Assembly (NCBI GenBank): GCA_019918135.1
Contig: WBZZ01002847.1
Span: forward strand, 124,001-188,000
DNA length: 64,000 nucleotides
Direction of reading: 5' to 3'
Source: Paulinella micropora
Taxonomy: Eukaryota; Cercozoa; Imbricatea; Euglyphida; Paulinellidae
Of this stretch, positions 1 through 8,963 are shown piece by piece. The notes below the pieces were generated by a model. The model had not been told where the DNA came from, made no database searches, and saw only the letters and a program-made list of their open reading frames with translations. How positions within the stretch are numbered: position 1 is the stretch's first letter; every line of letters begins with the position of its first letter. Both the position numbers and the translations under genes were made by a program.

Positions 1-70
1 TGCAAACGCGTTCCAAAGAAATTTTCTTTTCCACTTTTCATATTTCCGCAGATATTTCCGCAGACCTTGC
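1..70 (+). repeat. Left arm of a ~65-bp inverted repeat
   Basis: The reverse complement of 1-66 recurs at about 1363-1428 with a few mismatches. Shared words include 'atatctgcgg', 'aatatgaaaagtgg' and 'ggaacgcgtttgca'. The arms are about 1.3 kb apart. The left arm starts at the window edge and may extend further. Confidence 0.7.
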
Positions 71-195
71 GCAACGTGCTCCAGCACGACCCTGACCCTG
101 CGACAGATAATTGGACGGTGGAGGGAGAGAGCGCAGAAGCTACTTTCTTGATGGCGCTTTTAGCGAAGGAAGGCGGCTTGGCGGTCTGTGCATGT

Positions 196-258
196 GATAT
201 GGCAGAAAAAGGCAGCGTTTCGGGCTTTTCTGGCAGTACTGCCCTTTTCGGCCATATC
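196..258. mobile_element. 63-bp palindromic MITE-like element, copy 1
   Basis: The ends 'gatatggcagaaaaaggcag' and 'ctgcccttttcggccatatc' are imperfect inverted repeats of 20 bases with three mismatches. A second copy of the same length and nearly the same sequence lies at 2763-2825. Small size, inverted ends and dispersion fit a non-autonomous element; no transposase is visible. Confidence 0.55.
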
Positions 259-1362
259 ATTCCAGGCGCACACATGCGCAAAATTTGGCGACAGATTTTG
301 TGCAAAAAAAGAAGAAAGAAAGAGAAAGAAAAAATCCTCTTGCCGGAAAAAAAAAGGGGAGGGGGAACGGAGGGAAGAGGAGAGAGGGAGGGAAGAGGGA
401 AGAAAGAGGGAAGAGGGAAGAGAGAAGGAGGGGGGAGGGGAGAGAGGGGCGTTTTTGTTTTCTTCCCCGGGGTTTTTCCCCCCCGCTCCCCTCCCCCTTC
501 TCTCCCCCCTCCCCCTTATCTTCCCGCTCCCTCTCTTGGTTCTCAGTGCCAAGCCTGAGATTTTGTCAGGGATTTTTTTTTGTTGTCGGGCAAAAAAAAA
601 TTCCGCAGATCTTTTCATATTTCCGCAGGTCTTGCGCACGGTGGCCGAGAGTGAGAGGGAGGGCTACAACAGGTCTTCCTCACGGCGGCCCAGCCAAAGC
701 GTCTGTGTGGGATTTTCTTTTGCGCAAGTAGATTTTGGCGCCAAATTAGCGCTTACGGCTGTTTCCCCGGGAAAGCTAAGACGTACTGCACGGCTGGACC
801 CTGGCGGGCGCACCCTACCTCCGGACGGCACAATTGGGCGCCAAATTTAGCTGGGGTCGTTCCGGAGGCTTAAGGAGCAGGGGGGGGGGGGAGGGGAAGG
901 GCGCAGAAGCTGCAAAAGAAATAAATACATGCAACGCCTCCACAGGTCGGCCTCCCCTCTGTTCATATCCCCGCGGACCCTGCGCACAGTGGCCGAGCTA
1001 TGGCACGGACAGGACGCCGTCGGGATTATTAAACTTTTATCCTCCTAGCACATTGACCACCGCCCATCCATTCGCGCAGGGTCGTGCTGGAGCACGGCCC
1101 TCCGCTCCTAGTTTTCAGTGCTCAAGTGTACGACCGTCTAGTGGGCCGGATGCTGCGGCAGCCTGAGGGAGCCTTTGCAAGTGTCAAGTGCAATGCCTTG
1201 TCGAGCTTTAATTCAGCGTAAATTACATTTTCTTGGCGCGGCCCCCTCTCCCGCGCCCTGTTCTCAGGGGCCAATATTAAAACTTTGTCAGGGATTTCTT
1301 TTTTCGCGTGATTCCTTTTTGTACGCCGGCGAAGCGCGCTCCTGCCTCTTTCCTCTGCAAGA

Positions 1363-1430
1363 TCTGCGGAAATATCTGCGGGAATATGAAAAGTGGAAAA
1401 AAAGATCGGAACGCGTTTGCACGCGCAAAC
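1363..1430 (-). repeat. Right arm of the ~65-bp inverted repeat
   Basis: Partner of 1-70 in opposite orientation. The two arms enclose about 1.3 kb of repeat-rich DNA with no supported gene. Confidence 0.7.
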
Positions 1431-1796
1431 AAGGGACGAGGGGGGGAATAGCAGGGGACAAAGGGAACAGAAGGACGAGGGGGGAACGGGGAAATGCACA
1501 TCCCGCCCCTTTCTTTCCCCCATTCCTCATCCCCCCCCCCCGTCTGTTTCCTTTGTTGTCAGACCAAAAGAAAATTTTTCCTTTTTTCATATTTCCGCGG
1601 ATCTTGCGCACGATGATGGCCGAGCCATGGCACGGACAGACGCTGTCGGGCCCGCCGGGGCTTTTGTCTTGTTAACACGGTGCCCAGAGTGTAAGACCGT
1701 CGAGCTTTAATTCAGCGCATTCTTTTTCGCACTCCCTTGACGCCCCTACCCCTCCCCCTTCCCTCCCGCTCCCGATTTCCCCTTTCCCTGCTCCTT

Positions 1797-1822
1797 GAGC
1801 CCCCCGGGCTCAGGGGGCTCAG
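1797..1822. repeat. GAGCCCC/GGGGCTC interspersed repeat, copy 1
   Basis: The core 'gagccccccgggctcagg' followed by 'gggctcag' recurs at 28771-28796 and 31012-31037. In each copy it is preceded by a CCCTGCTC/CCCTGTTC-like stretch and a short T run, and followed by purine-rich DNA leading to GGCGCC. It can fold on itself. It lies only between genes. Confidence 0.7.
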
Positions 1823-2057
1823 AGAGGGGAAGAAAGAAGGGGGAGGCGGGGGGCGCCCCCCCCCCCCCCAATCTGGAATGGTTTCCGAGCCGGCTCTTTT
1901 GCCGGTTCGGAACGAAGTCTAAGCGTTCAACGATGGCCTGCTGTTGCGTGACCTCAATAGCCAGGCTTTCTATTGCGTCGGTCACCGCAGCGTATAGTTC
2001 CCCCCTTGTACCAGGCCACGACGTCCGCGCCTGTGTAACTAGCTTCAAACAGCTGAT

Positions 2058-2093
2058 CCCCGGCACCGGAGTCCATGGACGCCGGTGCCGGGG
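2058..2093. repeat. Perfect 12-bp hairpin
   Basis: Arms 'ccccggcaccgg' (2058-2069) and 'ccggtgccgggg' (2082-2093) are perfectly complementary around a 12-base loop. No gene is supported here. Confidence 0.6.
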
Positions 2094-2627
2094 AACGTTT
2101 GTTTTTGGAGACGCACGGTGACGCACGGTGGACGAGCCATGGCACGGACAGGACGCCGTCGAGTAGTGAGGCTTTTGTCCTGGCGCTTGACCACCGCCCA
2201 TCCATCCGCCGCAGGGTCGTCTCAGTGCTAGGATTAAAACTTTGTCAAAATTCTTTTATTTATCTTTCTTGTACACCGGCGAAGCGCGCCCCCCCCTCCC
2301 CCCTTCTTCCCCTTCCTCTTCCTCCCTCTCTCTCTCTCTCTTTTTGTCTGTGGGCCAAATTTGTGCTCTGCTTTCAATTCTTCGTCGTAGCTAGGTGAGG
2401 TCCCGTGCGGTTCGCACTTTTCTGCCTCTTTCCTTGCTTTAGCCCGGCCCGCCAGCGGAAAAGGAAGCGCCATCACGACGACGAGAGCCCTGGCGAGATA
2501 ACCAAGAGCCAGGCGATATCTCGCCCACTGCCTCTGGGCGCCGACGAGCGCCGGCAAACCGGGGCCTGGCTCAGCGCGTTGCGATACCAAATCGAGCACG
2601 GCTTGCAAGCCGTAGCGCTTGACGTAA

Positions 2628-2762
2628 CGGCCCTGGGGGCGCGCTTTCGAGTCAGCAAAGAAAAAGGATTTCACTTGTGCCGACTGCGACAAGCGCTTTA
2701 CAAAAGCTAGCGCTCTGAAGATACATATGCGGACGCACACGGGCGGGAAGCCGTTCGCGTGT
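2628..2762 (+). pseudogene. C2H2 zinc-finger remnant interrupted by a palindromic element
   Basis: This frame encodes one full C2H2 finger, with C-x2-C, 12 residues, H-x3-H and a linker like TGGKPF, followed by the first cysteine of a second finger. The frame opens just after a stop at 2625 and has no ATG before the finger. Immediately after the second finger's first cysteine the sequence becomes the 63-bp element at 2763-2825. The intact genes at 25811-27982 and 52369-53196 have the same finger-linker design. I read this as a decayed member of that family, possibly split by the insertion. Confidence 0.6.
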
Positions 2763-2825
2763 GATATGGCAGAAAAAGGCAGCGTTTCAGGCTTTTCTGG
2801 CAATACTGCCCTTTTCGGCCATATC
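2763..2825. mobile_element. 63-bp palindromic MITE-like element, copy 2
   Basis: Nearly the same 63 bases as 196-258, with the same inverted ends. It begins inside a zinc-finger reading frame. An 11-base stretch before it, 'gttcgcgtgt', is only partly shared with the region before copy 1, which helps place the left boundary. Confidence 0.55.
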
Positions 2826-2931
2826 ATCCTGCGTGAAATGAGTTTTCTTTTTGCTCGCGCAGCACTTGGCGCCAATTTGTGTTCGGCGGTCGTCTTCCCG
2901 GGGATTTAGGGGCCGCTGCCTTCTCCGGCCG
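2826..2931 (+). repeat. ~105-bp direct repeat, copy 1
   Basis: The stretch from 'cctgcgtgaaa' through 'gcgcagcacttggcgccaat' to 'ggccgctgcctt' is repeated at about 3208-3322 in the same orientation with few differences. No gene is supported in either copy. Confidence 0.75.
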
Positions 2932-3207
2932 TATCATGTACGCGCAGGCCGCCGGGCCGGCAGGACCGCCGGAAAAGCCGGTCGTTTTCTCGCCCCCCGA
3001 GGAAGGAAAGAAACGGGCGCGCCAAATGTTTTTTTTTTCTCCAGCCAGCCCTGTTCTTTCCCCTGACGAACGAGAGCAAAGGGGAGAGGGACGACGAGAG
3101 TGAGAGGGGCGACGAGAGCAAAGGGGAGAGGGGCGACGAAAGCAAGAGGGGCGACGAGAGTGAGAGGGAGGGGGACGAGCAAGGGGAAGGGGAAGGACGA
3201 TTGACAG

Positions 3208-3322
3208 CATCCTGCGTGAAACGAGTTTTTTTTTTGCTCGCGCAGCACTTGGCGCCAATTTGTGTTCGGCGGTCGTTTTGCCGGGGGACTAAGGGCCGCT
3301 GCCTTTTCTGGCCGGCACGAAA
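3208..3322 (+). repeat. ~105-bp direct repeat, copy 2
   Basis: Second copy of 2826-2931, about 380 bases downstream, with small substitutions and a longer T run. The purine-rich tandem repeat at 3065-3190 lies between the two copies. Confidence 0.75.
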
Positions 3323-3764
3323 GATCAAAACGGAGTCACGTCCGGCGGCTGTGCTAATACTAGCATTGTTTGGAGCTGTTATTGTCGTCGTTCATTTGTT
3401 TGTTGGCTGGTTTTAGTAAGATCTATAGTACAAGACAAAAGTAGCCTCAGAAGGCGTGATGTAACAAAAGAGCGAACAGCACTGGCGGAGCTGAAAGAAA
3501 GAGAGTTCGAGGCTACGTTCACTGTGCAGAAGCGAGCTAGGGTAGGGACACCAAAAGAGTGCGAAAACAAAGAGTGGAAGAGGGTAGGGGCGCGTTAAAA
3601 AAACAAAAGCCCTCACTATTCGGTCTAGCTCCTTGTTAGCAAGACAGATCATGCTCAAGGTGGGGGGAGTGTCCCTCCTCCTTCCCTCCCCCCCCCAACT
3701 TTATGTGCGCCCAACTTTTCCCCTCTCCCAATTCTTTTTTTTGTGCCAGATAAAGAGGCGCAAC

Positions 3765-4280
3765 ATGGACGGGAACTGCTCCGGGGGCGAACTCTTTTCC
3801 GCCCTTGACATGAATGTTCTTACCAAGGTCTCGGGCGCCAAAGAGCACCTGTTTGAGCTGCAAGGCAAAGCAATCAAGGCGACGGTGGAGGCCAATGGCT
3901 CGCTGAAATTGCAGCACAAGCTTCTGTGGGACAACTTGAGTTTGCAAGCCCAGTCTGAACGGGAGAGACGCTCTCTGGAGCTCCAACAACGCCGTGAAGA
4001 GCTGGCCCTTGTACAAAAAGAGTTGCAAGCGCTCGAACTAAAGCTTCGCCAGGGCTCTCCCCAGGACGGACCAGAGCCTGCAGATCGTGAGCTAGGCCAG
4101 CAGTTGATAAAGCTACATCAGGTTATTGGCCAGCATACCAGGGAGATCTCGCTCTCGGAACAAAAGCAGGAACTTGAGGTCAAGTATACGGAAATCACCG
4201 AAACTACAAGCTGTACGCTCCCGCCCGGCTTGAATAGCGTGTGGTGCATCCAGGCCCGACGACGACGCAATCAGCGCTGA
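3765..4280 (+). CDS. Coiled-coil protein, unknown function
   Basis: The ATG at 3765 follows a C/T-rich leader and opens 171 codons. From about residue 20 to 145 the protein is rich in L, E, Q, K and R with heptad-like spacing, typical of a long coiled coil; the tail is short and arginine-rich. No catalytic motif is seen. An upstream in-frame extension to 3633 has no ATG and crosses a C run, so I use the internal start. It may be structural or an adaptor; the function is unknown. Confidence 0.7.
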   Translation: MDGNCSGGELFSALDMNVLTKVSGAKEHLFELQGKAIKATVEANGSLKLQHKLLWDNLSLQAQSERERRSLELQQRREELALVQKELQALELKLRQGSPQDGPEPADRELGQQLIKLHQVIGQHTREISLSEQKQELEVKYTEITETTSCTLPPGLNSVWCIQARRRRNQR

Positions 4281-4400
4281 CCTTGGACTTTTTGTGTGGT
4301 TTTTAATCACCCAACTTGAACTTTCTTGTTTTCGTTTGCACCTCGTAGATTAAAACTTTGGCTAAAGACTAAGACTTCGTGTACAAGCCTCTTCCCCTAC

Positions 4401-5438
4401 CTACTCTAGTTCTCGGTGCCAAGAATGGTCGGGCGCGGCCAGTGTGCGCAGGATCTGATCGGGGGTGTACAGCGGTTGGTACGGTACCGCAGGCGCGGGA
4501 GAGGGCCACGGCAACGACGGCGAGTTGATCGGGTGTATACCCCTACCCAGCGCCACCTGAGTGGAGCCGGGTGAACGACGGAAGGGCCCCGGCCGGCCGA
4601 GCGTGGGGTTCCGAATCTCCACGATGCGGGTCCCCGCATCGCACCAAGTGCCGTCACAGTCATCGCCGCGCAGGTGCTTGCAAGTGGTTACCTCCGTCCT
4701 TGTCGTGATCTCCATCCTAATAAGTTGGACCTTTTGGTAATAACAATCTTGACCGGTCTTGATGCACTCGCACTCCCCGCGTCTACAGACGCAGGTATCA
4801 TTGGTCAGATGACAGTTACCGGGGGGGTAGCGACAGTACTCCAATTGCGACCTTGCGACGCAGTCACAGAAAAGGCACCTTACTTCTTCCACGTGCTGCC
4901 ACGAATTGTCCGCGCGCTGGTAGCGCCTTCGCCAATCATGCGGCACAAAATTCGCCAGGGGCGGCGGTATGGCCGAGCCTGAGCCTGATTTAGCGTCTAA
5001 CCGGTGGTGACATCCTTCGTTTGTGGTGGTAGCACCGCATGCCTTAATATTCCAATCAAGTGGTGACGCTTCCACACAAACTGCCAAACATGTCGTGCAC
5101 TGCAGCCAACGCATGCACGTGCGCGCACCGTCCGTCAGCACGTGCATAGAGCGCTTGAATGAATGCATGTGTGGACCCAGGCTTTCATCCTCTTTTGCCA
5201 AGGGCAGATACAACAGCTCAGTACCGCAAACACACAAAGCATGTTGCCACTCCAGAAGCATACCTTCCGATGGTGGTAGTAGTGTTAGGATGCAATGTAG
5301 GCTTTGCCCTGCCGTTTGACACGGTGCTTGCTGCCAGAAAGCGTACCTGTGATCACAGCCCGTGTTCAGACACGTGCGATAGTCACGTGGCCAGTCTGTC
5401 CATGCATAGCTTACTGGCGCTGACTGTAGGCAGCCCAT
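4401..5438 (-). CDS. Cysteine-rich protein, paralogue of the gene at 5735
   Basis: 345 residues from an ATG. Cysteines occur throughout, often as CxC, CxxC or CxCG pairs. A central block reads YPPGNCH, then C-x-C, then C-x-C, and after about 25 residues a CKH motif. The facing gene at 5735-6754 has the same order (FPPGNCH, CAC, CEC, CQH) and also shares a WQxxxCxCG motif near the N-terminus. The two are therefore divergent head-to-head duplicates about 300 bases apart. The spacing suggests several zinc sites, but I recognise no family. The C-terminal 70 residues are proline-rich. Confidence 0.75.
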   Translation of the reverse strand: MGCLQSAPVSYAWTDWPRDYRTCLNTGCDHRYAFWQQAPCQTAGQSLHCILTLLPPSEGMLLEWQHALCVCGTELLYLPLAKEDESLGPHMHSFKRSMHVLTDGARTCMRWLQCTTCLAVCVEASPLDWNIKACGATTTNEGCHHRLDAKSGSGSAIPPPLANFVPHDWRRRYQRADNSWQHVEEVRCLFCDCVARSQLEYCRYPPGNCHLTNDTCVCRRGECECIKTGQDCYYQKVQLIRMEITTRTEVTTCKHLRGDDCDGTWCDAGTRIVEIRNPTLGRPGPFRRSPGSTQVALGRGIHPINSPSLPWPSPAPAVPYQPLYTPDQILRTLAAPDHSWHRELE

Positions 5439-5734
5439 TTGTATGCACCGCGTGTGACAGAGAGATTTCTTTTCTTGCGCGTGTATTACGTCTTGTAAAA
5501 AAAAGGAATCTCTCTTCCCTCCAACCGACAGAAAGAGAGGGGCAGTGGTGGTGGTGGTGGTGGAGGGGGGGGGGGGTGTTGAGGGAGTGAGCGAGTCCGC
5601 AGGGGTGTTGGTCCCCTTTTTGGAAAGAAAAGGAGCTGCCGTGCTTGTTGTACATCCCCAAAGAAGAATCTACAGACTTTTTACAAATACAACCGCGCCC
5701 CTTCTCTCCTCTCCCCCCCCCCCCCCCACCCCCA
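5439..5734. promoter_or_regulatory. Shared intergenic region between the cysteine-rich paralogues
   Basis: About 300 bases between two genes that point away from each other, so it should hold both promoters. It contains a (GGT)n run followed by a G11 run near 5545-5577 and a C run near 5714-5730. No clear TATA box stands out. Confidence 0.4.
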
Positions 5735-6754
5735 ATGCCCCGCCCTTGCCAACACTACTCTCCCCATGAGATTGCCTGTCCCGGCCTTAATTTATCATCT
5801 GCACTAATCAGTGTTGACGACGTTGTATACTGCTCGGTTGATGGCGTGCTGGTGGCGCTGGGAGTCCGAAACGCAAGACAGCTGCGCGCGCTAGTGAATC
5901 TCAGGGGATGGCAGCAGCAAGTGTGTGCGTGTGGGACCTGGAGTGTACAACCGCGTGGAAGACTGTACGTAGAAGAACGCTGGCGCATACCTTGCAATTA
6001 CCATTCCTATCGTGTGCTGGGCCATTGCCTAAGCCCCAGCCGTGAAGAGTGCTTTATCGCCATGTATTGCACCCACTGTTTGCACTTGTGTATGCACCGC
6101 CAGACACTGTCCTGGACACGTCACCCGTGCCGCTGGAGTGCCGATTGTTGGAATGCCGAGCACGAGTTTAACCAAACAAACGCGCCGGACCTGCAGCTGC
6201 AGCCACACTCGCGCTTGGAACAGTACAGCCCCGCACGCGAGCCCGGCATTCCGGTCCATACGGTCTGGAGCGAGTGTGTACACTGTCGTTTGTGCTTGGA
6301 GGGCCCCGTGGAACAGAAGTGCAGTTTCCCACCCGGCAATTGCCACGAGACGAGCTTTACGTGCGCGTGCAGCCGACCGCAGTGTGAATGCACAACCGCG
6401 GCTGGCACAATAAATTGCTTGTACCTCAAGCAACAGATTGAAGAATTCAGGGTTCACACCCAGGCTTGCCAGCACCGCGATTGCTGGGAGAAAAAGGAGG
6501 GCTGTCTGGCGGGCGACTCGGCGGGGGAGAAGGGCCCCTACCTGCGCACCTACATGGCGGGCCAAGCGGTGTGGACACCACGCACGTGCCCCCCTTCGCC
6601 AGTGGTGCCGGCTGAACGCGCTGCTCTACCGCGGCGTGTTCCGGTGGGTTTGCAGAGTCCAGAGGAACTGCGCGAAAGGGTCTTCTCGTACTTGCGTGCC
6701 TGGGGGAGCGCTCGGTTCGTCTTGCAGTATAAATATAGTACAGCCGTGGAGTAG
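5735..6754 (+). CDS. Cysteine-rich protein, paralogue of the gene at 4401-5438
   Basis: The first ATG is at 5735 after a C run, giving 339 residues. It shares the ordered cysteine pattern of the opposite-strand neighbour: an early WQQQVCACG motif, a cysteine/histidine segment in the middle, then FPPGNCH, CAC, CEC and CQHRDC near residues 205-250. Outside these blocks the two are strongly diverged. The C-terminal 90 residues are less cysteine-rich. A zinc-binding fold is likely; the role is unknown. TATA-like 'gtataaatatag' near 6728, inside its end, may serve the next gene. Confidence 0.75.
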   Translation: MPRPCQHYSPHEIACPGLNLSSALISVDDVVYCSVDGVLVALGVRNARQLRALVNLRGWQQQVCACGTWSVQPRGRLYVEERWRIPCNYHSYRVLGHCLSPSREECFIAMYCTHCLHLCMHRQTLSWTRHPCRWSADCWNAEHEFNQTNAPDLQLQPHSRLEQYSPAREPGIPVHTVWSECVHCRLCLEGPVEQKCSFPPGNCHETSFTCACSRPQCECTTAAGTINCLYLKQQIEEFRVHTQACQHRDCWEKKEGCLAGDSAGEKGPYLRTYMAGQAVWTPRTCPPSPVVPAERAALPRRVPVGLQSPEELRERVFSYLRAWGSARFVLQYKYSTAVE

Positions 6755-6794
6755 CTCGCCGGGGAAGAAGAGAGTTTGTCAGGAACCCAAAAAT

Positions 6795-7388
6795 ATGCAC
6801 ATATTCCCCGAGCTTGACACTGTGATTACCGCCCCCTACATGCGCTCAGCCAACGAGCACTGGCTGCACGCCCAGCTCGGCAGGGGCCTGCCAGTTTCGC
6901 CTTCCGCGACGAACCAAGCAACCCTGCGGGCCGTCGCGGCAGGCCACCTGGCGGTCCGCCTGATATCCACGCTGCTGCCGCTCGTGGTGACAAAGATTTG
7001 CATGGACTATATTGCGCCCGCGCCCGTGGACGACATTGACGCGAAGACGTGGATCGCACTAGCCCGGGAAGGCCGGCAGAAACTATACAACCTCACAGGC
7101 ATGCCAGCCATGGCGAAGCGGCCCTTTTTCCGCTACGAGCTGAGCGACGACGAGAGGGAATTGTGGGACGACGAGTGCGCTCTGAAGCAGAGCTTGGATA
7201 AAGCTCTGACGCTTCCTTACCTTTCTCCCGTTATAAAATATATGGTCTCGCCAGAGACGCTGCAGAGCCTGCTGGCACAGCACGAGCAAAGGGCCTGCCA
7301 GCATTTGCAAAAGCAGGCGGCAGTCCACAACCAGAGGCTGGTCCGATTCCGTGAAGCCGTCGAGTCTCTGATCCGCTGCGAGCTCTGA
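6795..7388 (+). CDS. Unknown protein, 197 residues
   Basis: The frame is open from 6438, but the first 119 codons overlap the preceding gene. The ATG at 6795 lies 41 bases after that gene ends and about 65 bases after a TATA-like 'tataaatatag', so I start there. The protein is mostly helical in composition, with a conserved-looking segment around residues 50-75 and a coiled-coil-like, glutamine-rich end. No family is recognised. An AATTAAA-type signal follows at about 7430, facing the end of the heliorhodopsin gene. Confidence 0.7.
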   Translation: MHIFPELDTVITAPYMRSANEHWLHAQLGRGLPVSPSATNQATLRAVAAGHLAVRLISTLLPLVVTKICMDYIAPAPVDDIDAKTWIALAREGRQKLYNLTGMPAMAKRPFFRYELSDDERELWDDECALKQSLDKALTLPYLSPVIKYMVSPETLQSLLAQHEQRACQHLQKQAAVHNQRLVRFREAVESLIRCEL

Positions 7389-7486
7389 GTGCTCCGAGTG
7401 AAAGGCTAATAGCGGAAAGTTTTGTTTTTTAATTAAAAAAAAAGCCTCTCCCAGCAGTCTACCTCGCAGCGCGCTGCCGCGGCGCG

Positions 7487-8701
7487 CTAGCGTCCAGCGG
7501 CAGCGGGCTGGGGAAGCCAGTCGGTGGATTGGTTTTTGAGCGACAGGAGCGCTAGGGCAGTGAGGGCCATCTTGCTGCTAAGGCTCAAGCAGCAGTAGCC
7601 GATTTCAGCGTACGGGTGAGGGCTAAAGCTCTGAGCCGAGTTCGGCTCGGCTCGGCTCAGAAAAGGCGGAGACTTCAGACAGGCAACACAGACGGCCTCC
7701 CAGAAACCAAAGCTGGCGAAGAAAACAGACTCTAGCCCAATGGCAAGGCTGATGATAAGCTTGACCCTGCCGGGCTCGGCTCCGGCGGGGATTTCGAGGC
7801 TAACGACCCCCCTGGCGGCAATCCACAGGGGCAGGAACGACAGAACGAACAGTAGCCACGAAAGGGCCCAGCACGCCAGGGTCAGGGGCCGCAGCGCGGC
7901 TGCGACATTCTGTGGAGTGTTGGGCTTGGCCCTTGCTTCGCTTGTGTCTTCCTTTAGACTATGAGTTCTCTGGAGAGATTGGAATACCTCAGTCGATGGG
8001 AGCCTGTCCCTTTCTGGTGTTTCGGCAGAGAGTAGCCCGGTTGACTCAGGCCCTTTTTCAGTCTCTCCCGGCGGGTCTGGCAGGCTGCTGCGGGGTTCTG
8101 CAACCCAGTAGCGCCAGGCGAGCAAGGGGGCAAGTCCCCCGACCCAGATCATGAGGTTGCAGAGTGCAAACGAGACTGCTAACGCCGCCACCGAGCGCTC
8201 TCCCGCCAGCAGCTGTAGCTGTAGCAGCATCAAGGGTGCAGTGATTGAGTATTCTAGCCAGCGGGCTGCCTGGGGATACCAGCGGAGCGCCGGCCGACTG
8301 TCCGAGAGGCAGCACTGGATAGCTGCTGTAAGGCCACACTGGACCAAGTGACCTACTGCAGTGAGGGCATGGAAGGCCACCGACAGACCCCATAGCGAAA
8401 CGCCGGGACCGATACCGGCCAACTCTAGCCGGCCGGCCGCCCGGGTCTGCGTGGCGTCGTCAAGCCCCTCCTCGCGCGGGAGGCCAACTCTTAAGGTCAC
8501 GATGGAGGTCTGAGCCTTCAGGTCCTTGGCAAAGTCTAGTGGGCCTGCCACCTGGACGATAACAAGCACCAAGTGGGCCGCAAAAGCTAAGATATTGAGC
8601 CCCAGGACAACAAGCCATGAGCAAGGCCCGGCTACTGCTGCACCCACTGCTTTTTTTGTGCTAGCACCGGTATTCTTGCGTCGTTTTCTCGGCGAGGGCA
8701 T
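7487..8701 (-). CDS. Heliorhodopsin, viral type with a long inserted loop
   Basis: 404 residues from the ATG at 8701, with TATA-like 'tatata' just upstream. Seven membrane spans can be placed at about 28-52, 102-130, 148-167, 169-197, 270-297, 312-342 and 366-388. The third span begins RWLEYSIT, matching the heliorhodopsin R-W-x-E-Y-S signature with counter-ion glutamate E150. The last span reads CLSLSSKMALTAL, matching the family's LSLxAKS block, with K377 as the retinal lysine. Family members are usually about 250-270 residues. The extra length is a basic N-terminus, a loop at about 53-100 and a hydrophilic insert at about 203-265. Heliorhodopsins sit inverted in the membrane (N-terminus inside). 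Some viral ones conduct protons; which activity this one has cannot be read from sequence. Confidence 0.85.
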   Translation of the reverse strand: MPSPRKRRKNTGASTKKAVGAAVAGPCSWLVVLGLNILAFAAHLVLVIVQVAGPLDFAKDLKAQTSIVTLRVGLPREEGLDDATQTRAAGRLELAGIGPGVSLWGLSVAFHALTAVGHLVQCGLTAAIQCCLSDSRPALRWYPQAARWLEYSITAPLMLLQLQLLAGERSVAALAVSFALCNLMIWVGGLAPLLAWRYWVAEPRSSLPDPPGETEKGPESTGLLSAETPERDRLPSTEVFQSLQRTHSLKEDTSEARAKPNTPQNVAAALRPLTLACWALSWLLFVLSFLPLWIAARGVVSLEIPAGAEPGRVKLIISLAIGLESVFFASFGFWEAVCVACLKSPPFLSRAEPNSAQSFSPHPYAEIGYCCLSLSSKMALTALALLSLKNQSTDWLPQPAAAGR

Positions 8702-8741
8702 TGTTGTGTTATATATGCACGGGCTTAAAAGCAAGGGAGAG

Positions 8742-8784
<43 letters not shown>

Positions 8785-8963
8785 AGGGGACGGGGGGTCC
8801 GGCATATGTGGCGCCCCCCCCCCCTCCTCTCTGCACTCTCGGTCTTTGCTTTCTCGTATCTCTGTCTTTTCTTGGGGGCAGGTGCGTCCGAGGGATGATT
8901 ATATGCTTAAGCGCGAGCAAGCAACCCCCAGCGCTGGCATAAAAACTCGTGCAAGAAAGGAAG

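Larger units (their letters stand above)
1..3600. repeat. Repeat-rich region without an intact gene
   Basis: Open frames here are short, overlap on both strands, and mostly translate purine or pyrimidine tracts (about 300-540, 1430-1560, 3060-3190), so I call no intact gene. The region is built from diverged copies of a few sequences. A block containing 'gagccatggcacggacag' occurs near 995-1026, 1621-1650 and 2134-2164. The first and third copies are followed by a shared 'gaccaccgcccatccat' near 1054 and 2193. A 'catatttccgcag' block occurs near 40, 615 and 1588. A purine-rich degenerate tandem repeat covers 3065-3190. It could be a subterminal or decayed region of the genome; which one cannot be told from the window. 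Confidence 0.6.

Noticed and set aside
160-850. Several overlapping 150-220 codon frames
   Set aside because: They translate GA/CT tracts on both strands, overlap each other, and carry no motif; the region is repeat mosaic.
8744-8780. (GA)n microsatellite as a CRISPR-like array
   Set aside because: Simple dinucleotide repeat without spacers; similar runs occur at 24044, 45690, 48360 and 61663.
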